Source of the DNA: Roseomonas sp. | Lineage (GTDB): Bacteria > Pseudomonadota > Alphaproteobacteria > Acetobacterales > Acetobacteraceae | Assembly (NCBI GenBank): GCA_031180725.1 | Contig: JAPSLO010000006.1 | Coordinates: 62,001-126,000 of the forward strand | Reading direction: 5' to 3' | DNA: 64,000 bases | Shown here: one piece after another, positions 35,897 to 43,586 of the stretch | How positions within the stretch are numbered: the stretch's first letter is position 1 | Layout: every line of letters starts with the position of its first letter | The notes under the pieces: model-generated | What the model saw: the letters and a program-made list of their open reading frames with translations, nothing else | What the model was told of the DNA's origin: nothing | Databases searched by the model: none | Program-made: the position numbers and the translations under genes

Positions 35897-36951
35897 GCCG
35901 GCTCCACCAGCCGGAGGCCCAGGGCCAGCACCAGCTCCGCTGCTTCCGGCCGGTAACCGGCCAGCACCAGGCGGGCCGGGTCCAGCCGGCGCAGTGCGGC
36001 CAGCGGCGCCCCGGTGGCCAGGGCGGGGGACCACGTCACCCGCAGCAGATCCGCCGGCAGGCATCCGGCATCCAGGATGGACAGCGCCTCGGCATCCAGC
36101 CCGTCCAATTCCAGCCCGATGCCGGCTTCCGCCAGGCTCGCGCGGCGAGCGGCCAGCGCGGCAGGGGCGGCGGCGGCCGCAAGCGGGAGGCTGGCCACCA
36201 CCCTTCCGCGCGGCAGGCCAGGCCCGGCGCCGCGGGCCGGGGCGAGCGCCAGCGGCAGGTGCAAGGCCGGCGGCACGGCGGGGCCGATCAGCGCCCGCCC
36301 CTCCGGCCCGGTCAGGGCGCGGGGCACGCGCTGGGCGATGCGCTGCCGGGCATGCTCCATCAGGTCCGCGTCGCGGGCCAGCAGCCCGAGCTGCTCGGTC
36401 AGCGCAGCCTCGTCCGGTGCCAGCCGCAGGAAAGCCGGGCGCAGCCCATCGACGGTGACGGCATAGCCCTGCCGGCGCCGCACCAGACGCCCCAGGGGCT
36501 GGGCGTCCAGGAACTCGTCCAGACCGGCCAGGGCAGGGCCCTCGGCCACAGGCCGGGGGATCACGGCGGCCTGGCCGGCGGCATAGGCCAGCAGCGCCTC
36601 GGCATCATGTTCCAGGGACCAGACCAGCGTGCCGGCCGGGCCAAGCAGCCGGTCCAGCAGCCCGCGCAGCCCCTCGGCGCGATGCGCTTCGGCGCCCACC
36701 AGCAGCAGGTCGCCGCCAGGACCTTCCACCACCTGGCCGCCGGCCGCCAGCGCGCCGTCCTGCAGCAGGCCACGCGCCACCCGGCGCCGGTGCGGCGCGG
36801 GGTCCTCCACCCGCAGCACCACCCGCCCCGTCGGCTGGCGCAGGGCGCGGCGCAGGACCGGGGCGAAGCCGCCCATCCCGCCAGGGAGCGGGACGGGAAG
36901 GGCAGCGTTGGCGCTCAGCAGTGGGGCTTCGGGCATGGTTCTGCCGGGCAT
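35893..36951 (-). CDS. Hypothetical protein, possibly EAL-related
   Basis: A 352-residue alanine/leucine/arginine-rich cytoplasmic protein with no membrane segment or signal peptide. ATG 36951 and ATG 36936 are both possible starts. The last ~90 residues (SLAEAGIGLELDGLDAEALS, then LRVTWSPALA) resemble the same barrel strands as the downstream EAL-like protein, again without catalytic residues. It overlaps that gene by four bases, so the two are co-translated and may form a complex. I cannot assign a function. Confidence 0.6.
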   Translation of the reverse strand: MPGRTMPEAPLLSANAALPVPLPGGMGGFAPVLRRALRQPTGRVVLRVEDPAPHRRRVARGLLQDGALAAGGQVVEGPGGDLLLVGAEAHRAEGLRGLLDRLLGPAGTLVWSLEHDAEALLAYAAGQAAVIPRPVAEGPALAGLDEFLDAQPLGRLVRRRQGYAVTVDGLRPAFLRLAPDEAALTEQLGLLARDADLMEHARQRIAQRVPRALTGPEGRALIGPAVPPALHLPLALAPARGAGPGLPRGRVVASLPLAAAAAPAALAARRASLAEAGIGLELDGLDAEALSILDAGCLPADLLRVTWSPALATGAPLAALRRLDPARLVLAGYRPEAAELVLALGLRLVEPA

Positions 36952-37015
36952 GTGTCTCCCGCCTTCGCCAGCAGAGGGCGACGGACGGGCGCAAGGAGGC
37001 TAGTTTCGCCTGGCG

Positions 37016-37729
37016 ATGTTTGCGGAATCCTTATCTCCGGGCTGGCTGCCCGAAGGACTCAGGGTCTACGCCGTGGGGGACAGCCATGGCTGCTCCGACC
37101 GTCTGGCGGAGCTGCACGCCCGGATCGCCGAGGATGTCGAGGCTCGCCCCATCGGGCGCGTGCTGCTGGTGCATCTGGGCGATTACGTGGATCGCGGGCC
37201 GGACAGCGCCGGGGTGGTGGCCATGCTGCGCGGCCCCTCGCCCGTGCCCGGCGCGGCGGTGGTGAACCTGGTGGGCAACCACGAACAGATGATGATCGCC
37301 GCGCTCGATCCCCGCGCTGAGGAGGAGGTGATCGGCTTCTGGCTGGACAATGGCGGCGGGGCAACGCTGGAAAGTTACGGCGCCGACCCGCGCGACCTGC
37401 GGAGCTGGGAGGCGGTGCCGGAGGAGGATCTGCGCTTCCTGCGCGGGCTGCGCGCCAGCCTGCCGCTTGGCGGTTACATCTTTGTCCATGCCGGCATCCG
37501 CCCGGACCTGCCGCTGGACCGCCAGGACCCGATGGACCTTGCCTGGATCCGGGAACCCTTTCTCTCCTGGCCCGGGCGGCTGCCGGCGGTGGTGGTGCAT
37601 GGCCATACCCCGGCGGATGGGCCGGAAGTGCTGCATCACCGCATCGGCATCGATACCGGCGCCGTCTTCGGCGGGCCGCTGACCTGCGCGGTGCTGGAAG
37701 GCGACCGGGTGGGCTTCCTTTTCGCCTGA
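37016..37729 (+). CDS. Metallophosphoesterase (PPP-type Ser/Thr phosphatase or ApaH-like)
   Basis: A 237-residue calcineurin-like phosphatase with the full metal-site set: VGDSHGCSDRL, LGDYVDRGPDS, LVGNHEQMM, and later FVHAGIRP and VVHGHTPADGPE. It is cytoplasmic. Bacterial relatives are protein phosphatases or diadenosine tetraphosphatases; the spacing resembles the PrpA/ApaH group. The gene lies 23 bp before the HldE-like gene and probably shares its transcript. Confidence 0.9.
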   Translation: MFAESLSPGWLPEGLRVYAVGDSHGCSDRLAELHARIAEDVEARPIGRVLLVHLGDYVDRGPDSAGVVAMLRGPSPVPGAAVVNLVGNHEQMMIAALDPRAEEEVIGFWLDNGGGATLESYGADPRDLRSWEAVPEEDLRFLRGLRASLPLGGYIFVHAGIRPDLPLDRQDPMDLAWIREPFLSWPGRLPAVVVHGHTPADGPEVLHHRIGIDTGAVFGGPLTCAVLEGDRVGFLFA

Positions 37730-37752
37730 TCCTGCCGGGAACGCGCCATTTC

Positions 37753-39324
37753 ATGTCCGGGATGGGGCTGCTCCGCGCCCGCGCCTTGCGCCGGGCTGCG
37801 CGACAGGGCTATGGCATCGTCATGCAAGGCCCCGCGCCCGCCGACCGTTCCGCGCCGGAAATCCCTGTCGGGGACCTCGTGGAGGCCGTGCGTCAGCTCC
37901 GTCGCGCCTCGGTGCTGGTGGTCGGTGATGCCATGCTCGACCGCTACGTGTATGGCCGTGTCCAGCGTGTCTCGCCGGAAGCTCCGGTGCCCGTCATCGC
38001 GGTGGAGCGCGAGGTGGCCATCCCCGGCGGCGCCGGGAATGTGGTGCGCAACCTCACGGCTCTGGGCGCGGCGGTGGCCTTCGTCTCCGTGGTGGGGGAC
38101 GACCAGTCGGGCAGCGACCTTACCGGGCTGATCGGCGGCCAGCCGAATGTGGAGCCCTGGCTGCTGGTGCAGGGCGGCCGCGCCACCACCACCAAGACGC
38201 GCTTCATCGCCGCCGGCCAGCAATTGCTGCGCGCCGACCATGAGCAAGCCAGCCCCATCCATGACAGGCTGGCCGACCGCATGGTGCGGATCGCCGCCGA
38301 TGCGGTGGCAGCGACCACGGTGATGGTGCTGTCCGACTACCAGAAGGGCGTGCTCTCGGGCGGCACCTGTCAGAAACTGATCACCGCCGCCCGCAATGCC
38401 GGCCGCCGCGTCGTGGTGGATCCGAAGGGCGCCGATTTCGCCCGCTATGCGGGCGCCGACCTGATCACTCCGAACCGTCCCGAGCTGGCGCTGGCCACCG
38501 GCATGCCCGTGGACAGCGAAGCCGCGATCATCGCCGCCGCGCAGGCGCTGCGCGAGGCGCATGGCTTCGGCGGCGTGCTGGTCACCCGCGGCGCGGATGG
38601 GATGACGCTGCTGGATGCGCAAGGCATCCGCCACTTTCCGGCCGAAGCCGCGGAGGTGCACGATGTCTCCGGCGCCGGCGATACCGTGGTGGCGGTGCTG
38701 GCCGCCGCGCTGGCGGCGGGCCTGCCTCTGCCGGTGGCCGCAAGGCTGTCCAACGTCGCCGCCGGTGTGGTGGTGGGAAAAGTCGGCACCGCCGTGGCGC
38801 GGGAATCCGACATCATCGAAGCCCTGGCCCCTGAACGCGCCGCGCTGCGCAAGGTGATGGGCAATGCCCAGGCGGCGGAGCAGGTGGAACGCTGGCGCCG
38901 TCGCGGCTGGCGCATCGGCTTCACCGACGGCCCCTTCGACCTGCTGAACCCCGCTGACATCCACCTGCTGCAACAGGCCCGCGCCTGCTGCGACCGGCTG
39001 GTGGTGGGGCTGAGCGCCGACAGCGTGGTCCGCCGGCAGCTCGGCGCTGCCCGCCCCCTCCAGCCCGAGGCCGCCCGCGCCGCCGTGCTGGCCAGTCTGG
39101 CGCAGGTGGATCTGGTGACGGTGCTGGAGGATGACACGCCGCTGGAGCTGATCCGTCAGCTCCGGCCCGATGTGCTGGTGAAGCCCGCCGGGCCACGGCC
39201 GTCCGAGGTGCCGGGCGCCGAGGACGTGGCCGAATGGGGCGGCGCGGTGAAGCTGGTGCCCCCGCTGACCGGCGACCCCGAGCCGGATGACGAGGCGCCC
39301 CCGGTCGCGCACATCGAGAGCTGA
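37753..39324 (+). CDS. hldE: HldE-like heptose-7-phosphate kinase with degenerate adenylyltransferase domain
   Basis: A 523-residue two-domain protein. Residues ~50-365 are a PfkB-type kinase (VLVVGDAMLDRYVYGRVQRV, PGGAGNVVRNL, TPNRPELALATG and the catalytic VSGAGDTVVAVLA) that would phosphorylate D-glycero-beta-D-manno-heptose 7-phosphate for LPS core synthesis. The C-terminal ~140 residues align with the adenylyltransferase domain, but the catalytic HxGH motif is replaced by NPAD (residues 399-402), GGDY by PAGP, and the STT motif is lost. Nucleotide transfer at this site is therefore unlikely. The start could also be ATG 37822. Confidence 0.85.
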   Translation: MSGMGLLRARALRRAARQGYGIVMQGPAPADRSAPEIPVGDLVEAVRQLRRASVLVVGDAMLDRYVYGRVQRVSPEAPVPVIAVEREVAIPGGAGNVVRNLTALGAAVAFVSVVGDDQSGSDLTGLIGGQPNVEPWLLVQGGRATTTKTRFIAAGQQLLRADHEQASPIHDRLADRMVRIAADAVAATTVMVLSDYQKGVLSGGTCQKLITAARNAGRRVVVDPKGADFARYAGADLITPNRPELALATGMPVDSEAAIIAAAQALREAHGFGGVLVTRGADGMTLLDAQGIRHFPAEAAEVHDVSGAGDTVVAVLAAALAAGLPLPVAARLSNVAAGVVVGKVGTAVARESDIIEALAPERAALRKVMGNAQAAEQVERWRRRGWRIGFTDGPFDLLNPADIHLLQQARACCDRLVVGLSADSVVRRQLGAARPLQPEAARAAVLASLAQVDLVTVLEDDTPLELIRQLRPDVLVKPAGPRPSEVPGAEDVAEWGGAVKLVPPLTGDPEPDDEAPPVAHIES

Positions 39325-39328
39325 TCCG

Positions 39329-40657
39329 ATGGACTGGGCCGACCTGTTCCTGGATCGGCGCTTCGCCGAGCCCGAGCGCATGGCGCGCGCCCACCGCAAC
39401 GCCTTCCAGATCGACCAGGACCGCATCGTCTTCTCGCGCCCCTTCCGCCGGCTGCAGAAGAAGACGCAGGTGCATCCGCTGCCTTCGAACGCGCATATCC
39501 GCAACCGGCTGGTGCATACGCTGGAAGTCGCCTCGGTGGGCCGTTCGCTGGGATTCATGGTCGGCGAGGGGCTGCGCGCGGAACTGGCCGGCATCGGCCG
39601 CACGCCCGATGAGCTGGGCTACCTGGTGCAGGCCACCTGCCTGGCGCATGACATTGGCAACCCGCCCTTCGGCCATGCCGGCGAGGAGGCGATCGGCGCC
39701 TGGATGGAGCGCTTCCTGGCCAGCCCGCAAGGGCAGGCGCAGAAGCTGGATGCGGACCTGGCGCATTTCGACGGCAATGCGCAGGGCTTCCGCATCCTGA
39801 CGCGGGCCGATGGCTACCGACAGCGCGGCGGCATGCGGCTGACCATCGCGACGCTCGCCGCCTTCCTGAAATACCCCTGGGCTGCGCATGACGCCCGCGC
39901 CGCGCGCGGCGGCCGTCCCGGCGTGAAATTCGGCCACTTCGCCGCCGAGGCTGCGGCCTTCGAGGAAGTGGTGCAGGCCGCCGGCCTGGCCGGCGCCAAT
40001 CCGCGCCACCCGGCGGTCTGGCTGCTCGAGGCGGCGGATGACATCGTCTATTCGCTGGCCGATCTCGAGGACGCGGTCGAACTCGACATGGTCCCCTACG
40101 AGACCTATCGCGAGCTGGTCGCCCCCATCCCGGACAGCATCCGCAGCCTGGAGCTGGAGGAGACGGTGCCGCAGAAGATCGCCTATCTGCGGGCGAAGGC
40201 GGTGGGTGCCCTGATCGACGGTTGCGTGCGCGGCTTCCTGGCGCATCGCGACAGCATCCTGGCGGGTGCGGTGCCAGCGGGTTCCGACCTTTTCGACCTG
40301 TTCATCCCCGCCGATGCGCCGCGCGCCGCGGCGCTGAAGGAAATCAAGCGCTTCAACCGCCGACGCATCTATATCCATCCGCGCAAGGTGGAGTTCGAGA
40401 TCGCCGCCGGCGACGTGATCGGCAAGGCGCTGGAGGTTTTCGTGCCCGCCTGCCTGGCCTTTGCCGAGGTGGGAGCGGAGGAGAAGCTGCGCCACCGCGA
40501 CCGGCAGGTGATCTCGCTGATGCAGGATTACCAGCCGCTGCCCGGATTCTCGGCCTCGGACTGCGTGCGCTGCGCATTGGATTTCGTGGCGGGCATGACG
40601 GATGACTACGCCGCCTATCTGGCGGCGCGGCTGCGCGGGCTGGATCCCGCGCTGTAG
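39329..40657 (+). CDS. dgt: Deoxyguanosinetriphosphate triphosphohydrolase-like protein
   Basis: A 442-residue HD-domain phosphohydrolase. The sequence SRPFRRLQKKTQVHPLP, His63 in NRLVHTLEVASVGRSLG, and His107-Asp108 in CLAHDIGNPPFGHAGEEA are the dGTPase hallmark. It cleaves dNTPs to the nucleoside and triphosphate, controlling dNTP pools. ATG 39329 is chosen as the start; it lies four bases after the HldE stop, so the genes are coupled. The length is typical of the alphaproteobacterial type. Confidence 0.93.
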   Translation: MDWADLFLDRRFAEPERMARAHRNAFQIDQDRIVFSRPFRRLQKKTQVHPLPSNAHIRNRLVHTLEVASVGRSLGFMVGEGLRAELAGIGRTPDELGYLVQATCLAHDIGNPPFGHAGEEAIGAWMERFLASPQGQAQKLDADLAHFDGNAQGFRILTRADGYRQRGGMRLTIATLAAFLKYPWAAHDARAARGGRPGVKFGHFAAEAAAFEEVVQAAGLAGANPRHPAVWLLEAADDIVYSLADLEDAVELDMVPYETYRELVAPIPDSIRSLELEETVPQKIAYLRAKAVGALIDGCVRGFLAHRDSILAGAVPAGSDLFDLFIPADAPRAAALKEIKRFNRRRIYIHPRKVEFEIAAGDVIGKALEVFVPACLAFAEVGAEEKLRHRDRQVISLMQDYQPLPGFSASDCVRCALDFVAGMTDDYAAYLAARLRGLDPAL

Positions 40658-40820
40658 AAAAATTCCGCAGAGCAGCAGCCCATCGCGTGGCGCCGCGACT
40701 CAAGCACAAGTTGCTCTGGAATCCATTCTTGCGAGAGCATGGTTTTCCAACCTGCACAATCCGGCCGATTGGCGCGGCTTTTCTGGCTGATGTCGCGGCC
40801 GGCATTGCGCCGCGCCAGGT

Positions 40821-40849
40821 TTGACAAGACGCGACCCGCCGCCTGTATC
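40821..40849 (+). promoter_or_regulatory. Sigma-70-type promoter upstream of the Bug receptor gene
   Basis: TTGACA (40821-40826), a 17-bp spacer and TGTATC (40844-40849), about 107 bp before the start at 40957. The -35 box is a perfect consensus, rare in this GC-rich window. The rest of the 299-bp interval 40658-40956 shows no gene. Confidence 0.6.
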
Positions 40850-40956
40850 GTCGCGCCACGGGGGCCGTCGCCGCGGTCCAAAAGCAGCAGCCCGCGCGAG
40901 AGCCGGCGCGCCAGGGCGGCCGGATGCCGGCCCCGGATGCAAGGAGTCTTGTCGGG

Positions 40957-41922
40957 ATGAAGAGACGCGATCTTCCGGCCGCACTGGCCGGTCTGCTGCT
41001 GGCGCGGCCTGCTCTGGCGCAGGGCGCCTGGCCCAGCCGCGCCATCCGCATGGTGGTGCCCTACACCCCCGGCGCCGCGACCGATGCCATGGCGCGCCTG
41101 GCGGCGCAGAAGCTTTCGGAGAAGCTCGGTGTCACGGTGGTGGTGGAGAACCGCGCCGGCGCAAATGGCGCCATCGGCAGCCAGGCCGTGCTGCAGGCGC
41201 CGGCGGATGGTTACACCCTGCTCGGCTCCGCCTCGATCCATCCGATGGCGCGTTATGTGATGAAGGCCGCGCCCTATGATCCGGTCACCGATTTCATCCC
41301 GGTGGCCCGCACCGCCCGCGGCCCGCTGGTGCTGGTGATGAATCCGCGGCTGCCGCAGCAGAGCGTGGCGGAGGTGGTGGAGGCTGCGAAGCGCGAGCCC
41401 GCGAAATGGTCCTTCGCCACCTCCTCCCTCGGCTCCGCCGGGCATCTGGGCAGCCTGGAGTTCAATCGGCTGACCGGCGCCAATATCGAGATCGTCGGCT
41501 ATCGCGGCTCCGCCCCGGCGCTGACGGATGTGGCGGCGGGCAATGCACAGTTGATGTTCGACCCGGTGCTGGCGACGCTGCCCATGGTGCGCGGCGGCCA
41601 GTTGCGGGGCCTGGGCATCGCGACCGCCGCGCGCACGCAGCTTGCGCCCGAACTGCCCACCATCGCCGAGGCCGGGTTGCCGGGCTTCGAATTCTATTCC
41701 TGGTACGGCGTCTGGGCCGTGCGGGGCACGCCGCCCGAGATCCTGGCGCGCCTGAACGCCGCGCTGACCGAAGGCATGCATGAGCCTGCCGTGATCCAGC
41801 GTCTGGCTGGCCAGGGCTTCGAGCCGGTGCGCGAGACGGTGGAGGAGGCGGAGCGTTTCATCGTCGCCGATGTCGCGCGCAACGCGGAACTGCTGCGCCT
41901 GGCCAATTTCCAACCGGAGTGA
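40957..41922 (+). CDS. Bug/TctC family solute receptor
   Basis: A 321-residue periplasmic receptor. ATG 40957 follows AAGGAG by about ten bases. The signal peptide KRRDLPAALAGLLLARPALA ends before QGAWP, and the mature part has AIRMVVPYTPGAATDAMAR and VENRAGANGAIGSQAVLQA, the carboxylate-binding fold. Usual length is about 320 residues. No transporter membrane genes are adjacent. It is followed 52 bp later by a peptide-type receptor, so two unrelated receptors may share one transcript. Confidence 0.93.
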   Translation: MKRRDLPAALAGLLLARPALAQGAWPSRAIRMVVPYTPGAATDAMARLAAQKLSEKLGVTVVVENRAGANGAIGSQAVLQAPADGYTLLGSASIHPMARYVMKAAPYDPVTDFIPVARTARGPLVLVMNPRLPQQSVAEVVEAAKREPAKWSFATSSLGSAGHLGSLEFNRLTGANIEIVGYRGSAPALTDVAAGNAQLMFDPVLATLPMVRGGQLRGLGIATAARTQLAPELPTIAEAGLPGFEFYSWYGVWAVRGTPPEILARLNAALTEGMHEPAVIQRLAGQGFEPVRETVEEAERFIVADVARNAELLRLANFQPE

Positions 41923-41974
41923 CCACGCCCGCGCCCTGACAGCGCGGCACCCATCGCAGGAGGGGACGACCGTC

Positions 41975-43564
41975 ATGATCCGCCGCCGCATATTCCTCGC
42001 TTCGCCGCTGCTGTTCATGCCGGTCGCGCGCCCGGCAATCGCCCAGGGCGATGCCGGGCGTGTGCTGCGCTTCGTGCCGCAGGCCGATGTCAGCGTGGTC
42101 GACCCGCTCAACACCACCTCCTACGCCGTGCGCAATCACGGCCATCTGGTGTGGGACACGCTCTACGGCATCGACGAGCATGCCACGCCGCATCCGCAGC
42201 TGGCCGAGAGCCATGTGGTGGAGGATGACGGCAGGCGCTGGGTCTTCACGCTGCGCAGTGGCCCGACCTTCCACGATGGCGAACCGGTGCGCGCGGCGGA
42301 TGCCGTCGCCTCGATCCGCCGCTGGATGGCGCGCGATACGCATGGCCAGACGCTGGCGGGGCGGCTGGCGGAGATACGCGCGCTGGACGACCGCCGCTTC
42401 GAGATCCGCCTGCGCCAGCCCTTCGGCGCCATGCTGGCGGCGCTCGGCAAGTCTTCCTCCTATCCCTGCTTCATCATGCCGGAGCGCCTGGCGAATACGC
42501 CGCCCCTGCAGGCAATGACAGAAGCCATCGGATCCGGCCCTTACCGCTTCCTGGCCGCGGAGCGCCGCGCCGGCGACCGTGCCATCTATCAGCGCTACGA
42601 CCGCTACGTGCCGGCGCCATCCGGCCCTGTCGCGGTCACCGCGGGCCCCAAGATCGCGCATTTCGAGCGGCTGGAATGGCGCATCCTGCCCGACCCCGCC
42701 ACCACCGCCGCTGCCCTGCAGACCGGCGAGGTGGATTGGTGGGAACGCGTCGCGCCGGACCTGCGGACCGTTTTGCAGCGCCGGCGCGAGGTGGTGGTGG
42801 ACCGCATCGAGGGCGGCGGCACCATCGGCATGCTGCGCCCCAACCACCTGCACCCGCCCTTCGACGATCCCGCCGCGCGCCGCGCGCTCTGGCCGGCGCT
42901 GGACCAGCGGCAGTTCATGCAGGCGATCATGGGCGAGGACACCAGCCGCTACCGCACCGGCATAGGCGCCTTCACCCCGGGTTCTCCGCTGGCCAGCGAT
43001 GCCGGGATGGAGAACATCACCGGCCCGGGCAGCCTGGACCGCGCACGGCAGCTTCTGGCCGCCACCGGCAAGGTCGGCGCGAAGGTCGTCACGCTGAACC
43101 CGGCGGATCAGATCAACAATTCCACCCTGACGCTGGTGGCCATCGACATGATGCGCAAGGTCGGCTTGGACGCGGAGGCCGCGACCTCCGACTGGTCCAC
43201 CATGCTGGCGCGCCGGGCGCGGAAGGATCCACCCGCGCAGGGCGGCTGGAACGCCGTCTATGTCGCCTTCGGCGGCGAGGATCTGATGAATCCTGGCGGC
43301 CACCCGCTGCTGCGCGGCAATGCCGGCGATGCCTGGTTCGGCTGGCCAAACTCCCCGGGGCTGGAGGCGCTGCGCAACGACTGGTTCGAGGCGCCGGACG
43401 ATGCCGCCCAGCGCCGCGTTGGCGCCGAGATCGGCCGCGTCTTCTTCGAGGAGGTGCCCTATTGGCCGCTCGGCCAGTACTTCGTCGAGAGCGCCTATCG
43501 CCGAGGCCTGCGCGTGGAACGCCGCGGGCTCTCGCTGGCGCTGAACGTGCGGCGCGAGGGCTGA
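41975..43564 (+). CDS. ABC transporter peptide/nickel-type substrate-binding protein
   Basis: A 529-residue family 5 receptor (DppA/OppA class). The signal peptide IRRRIFLASPLLFMPVARPA is followed by a cleavage near AIAQGD. Family segments include VDPLNTTSYAVRNHGHLVWD, WVFTLRSGPTFHDGEPVRAA and GSGPYRFLAAE. AGGAGG precedes the ATG at 41975. The cognate permeases and ATPase are not in the window. The gene is convergent with the DUF2075 gene, 22 bp between stops. Confidence 0.92.
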   Translation: MIRRRIFLASPLLFMPVARPAIAQGDAGRVLRFVPQADVSVVDPLNTTSYAVRNHGHLVWDTLYGIDEHATPHPQLAESHVVEDDGRRWVFTLRSGPTFHDGEPVRAADAVASIRRWMARDTHGQTLAGRLAEIRALDDRRFEIRLRQPFGAMLAALGKSSSYPCFIMPERLANTPPLQAMTEAIGSGPYRFLAAERRAGDRAIYQRYDRYVPAPSGPVAVTAGPKIAHFERLEWRILPDPATTAAALQTGEVDWWERVAPDLRTVLQRRREVVVDRIEGGGTIGMLRPNHLHPPFDDPAARRALWPALDQRQFMQAIMGEDTSRYRTGIGAFTPGSPLASDAGMENITGPGSLDRARQLLAATGKVGAKVVTLNPADQINNSTLTLVAIDMMRKVGLDAEAATSDWSTMLARRARKDPPAQGGWNAVYVAFGGEDLMNPGGHPLLRGNAGDAWFGWPNSPGLEALRNDWFEAPDDAAQRRVGAEIGRVFFEEVPYWPLGQYFVESAYRRGLRVERRGLSLALNVRREG

Positions 43565-43586
43565 AGCCGGCGACTCGGAACGCCGC

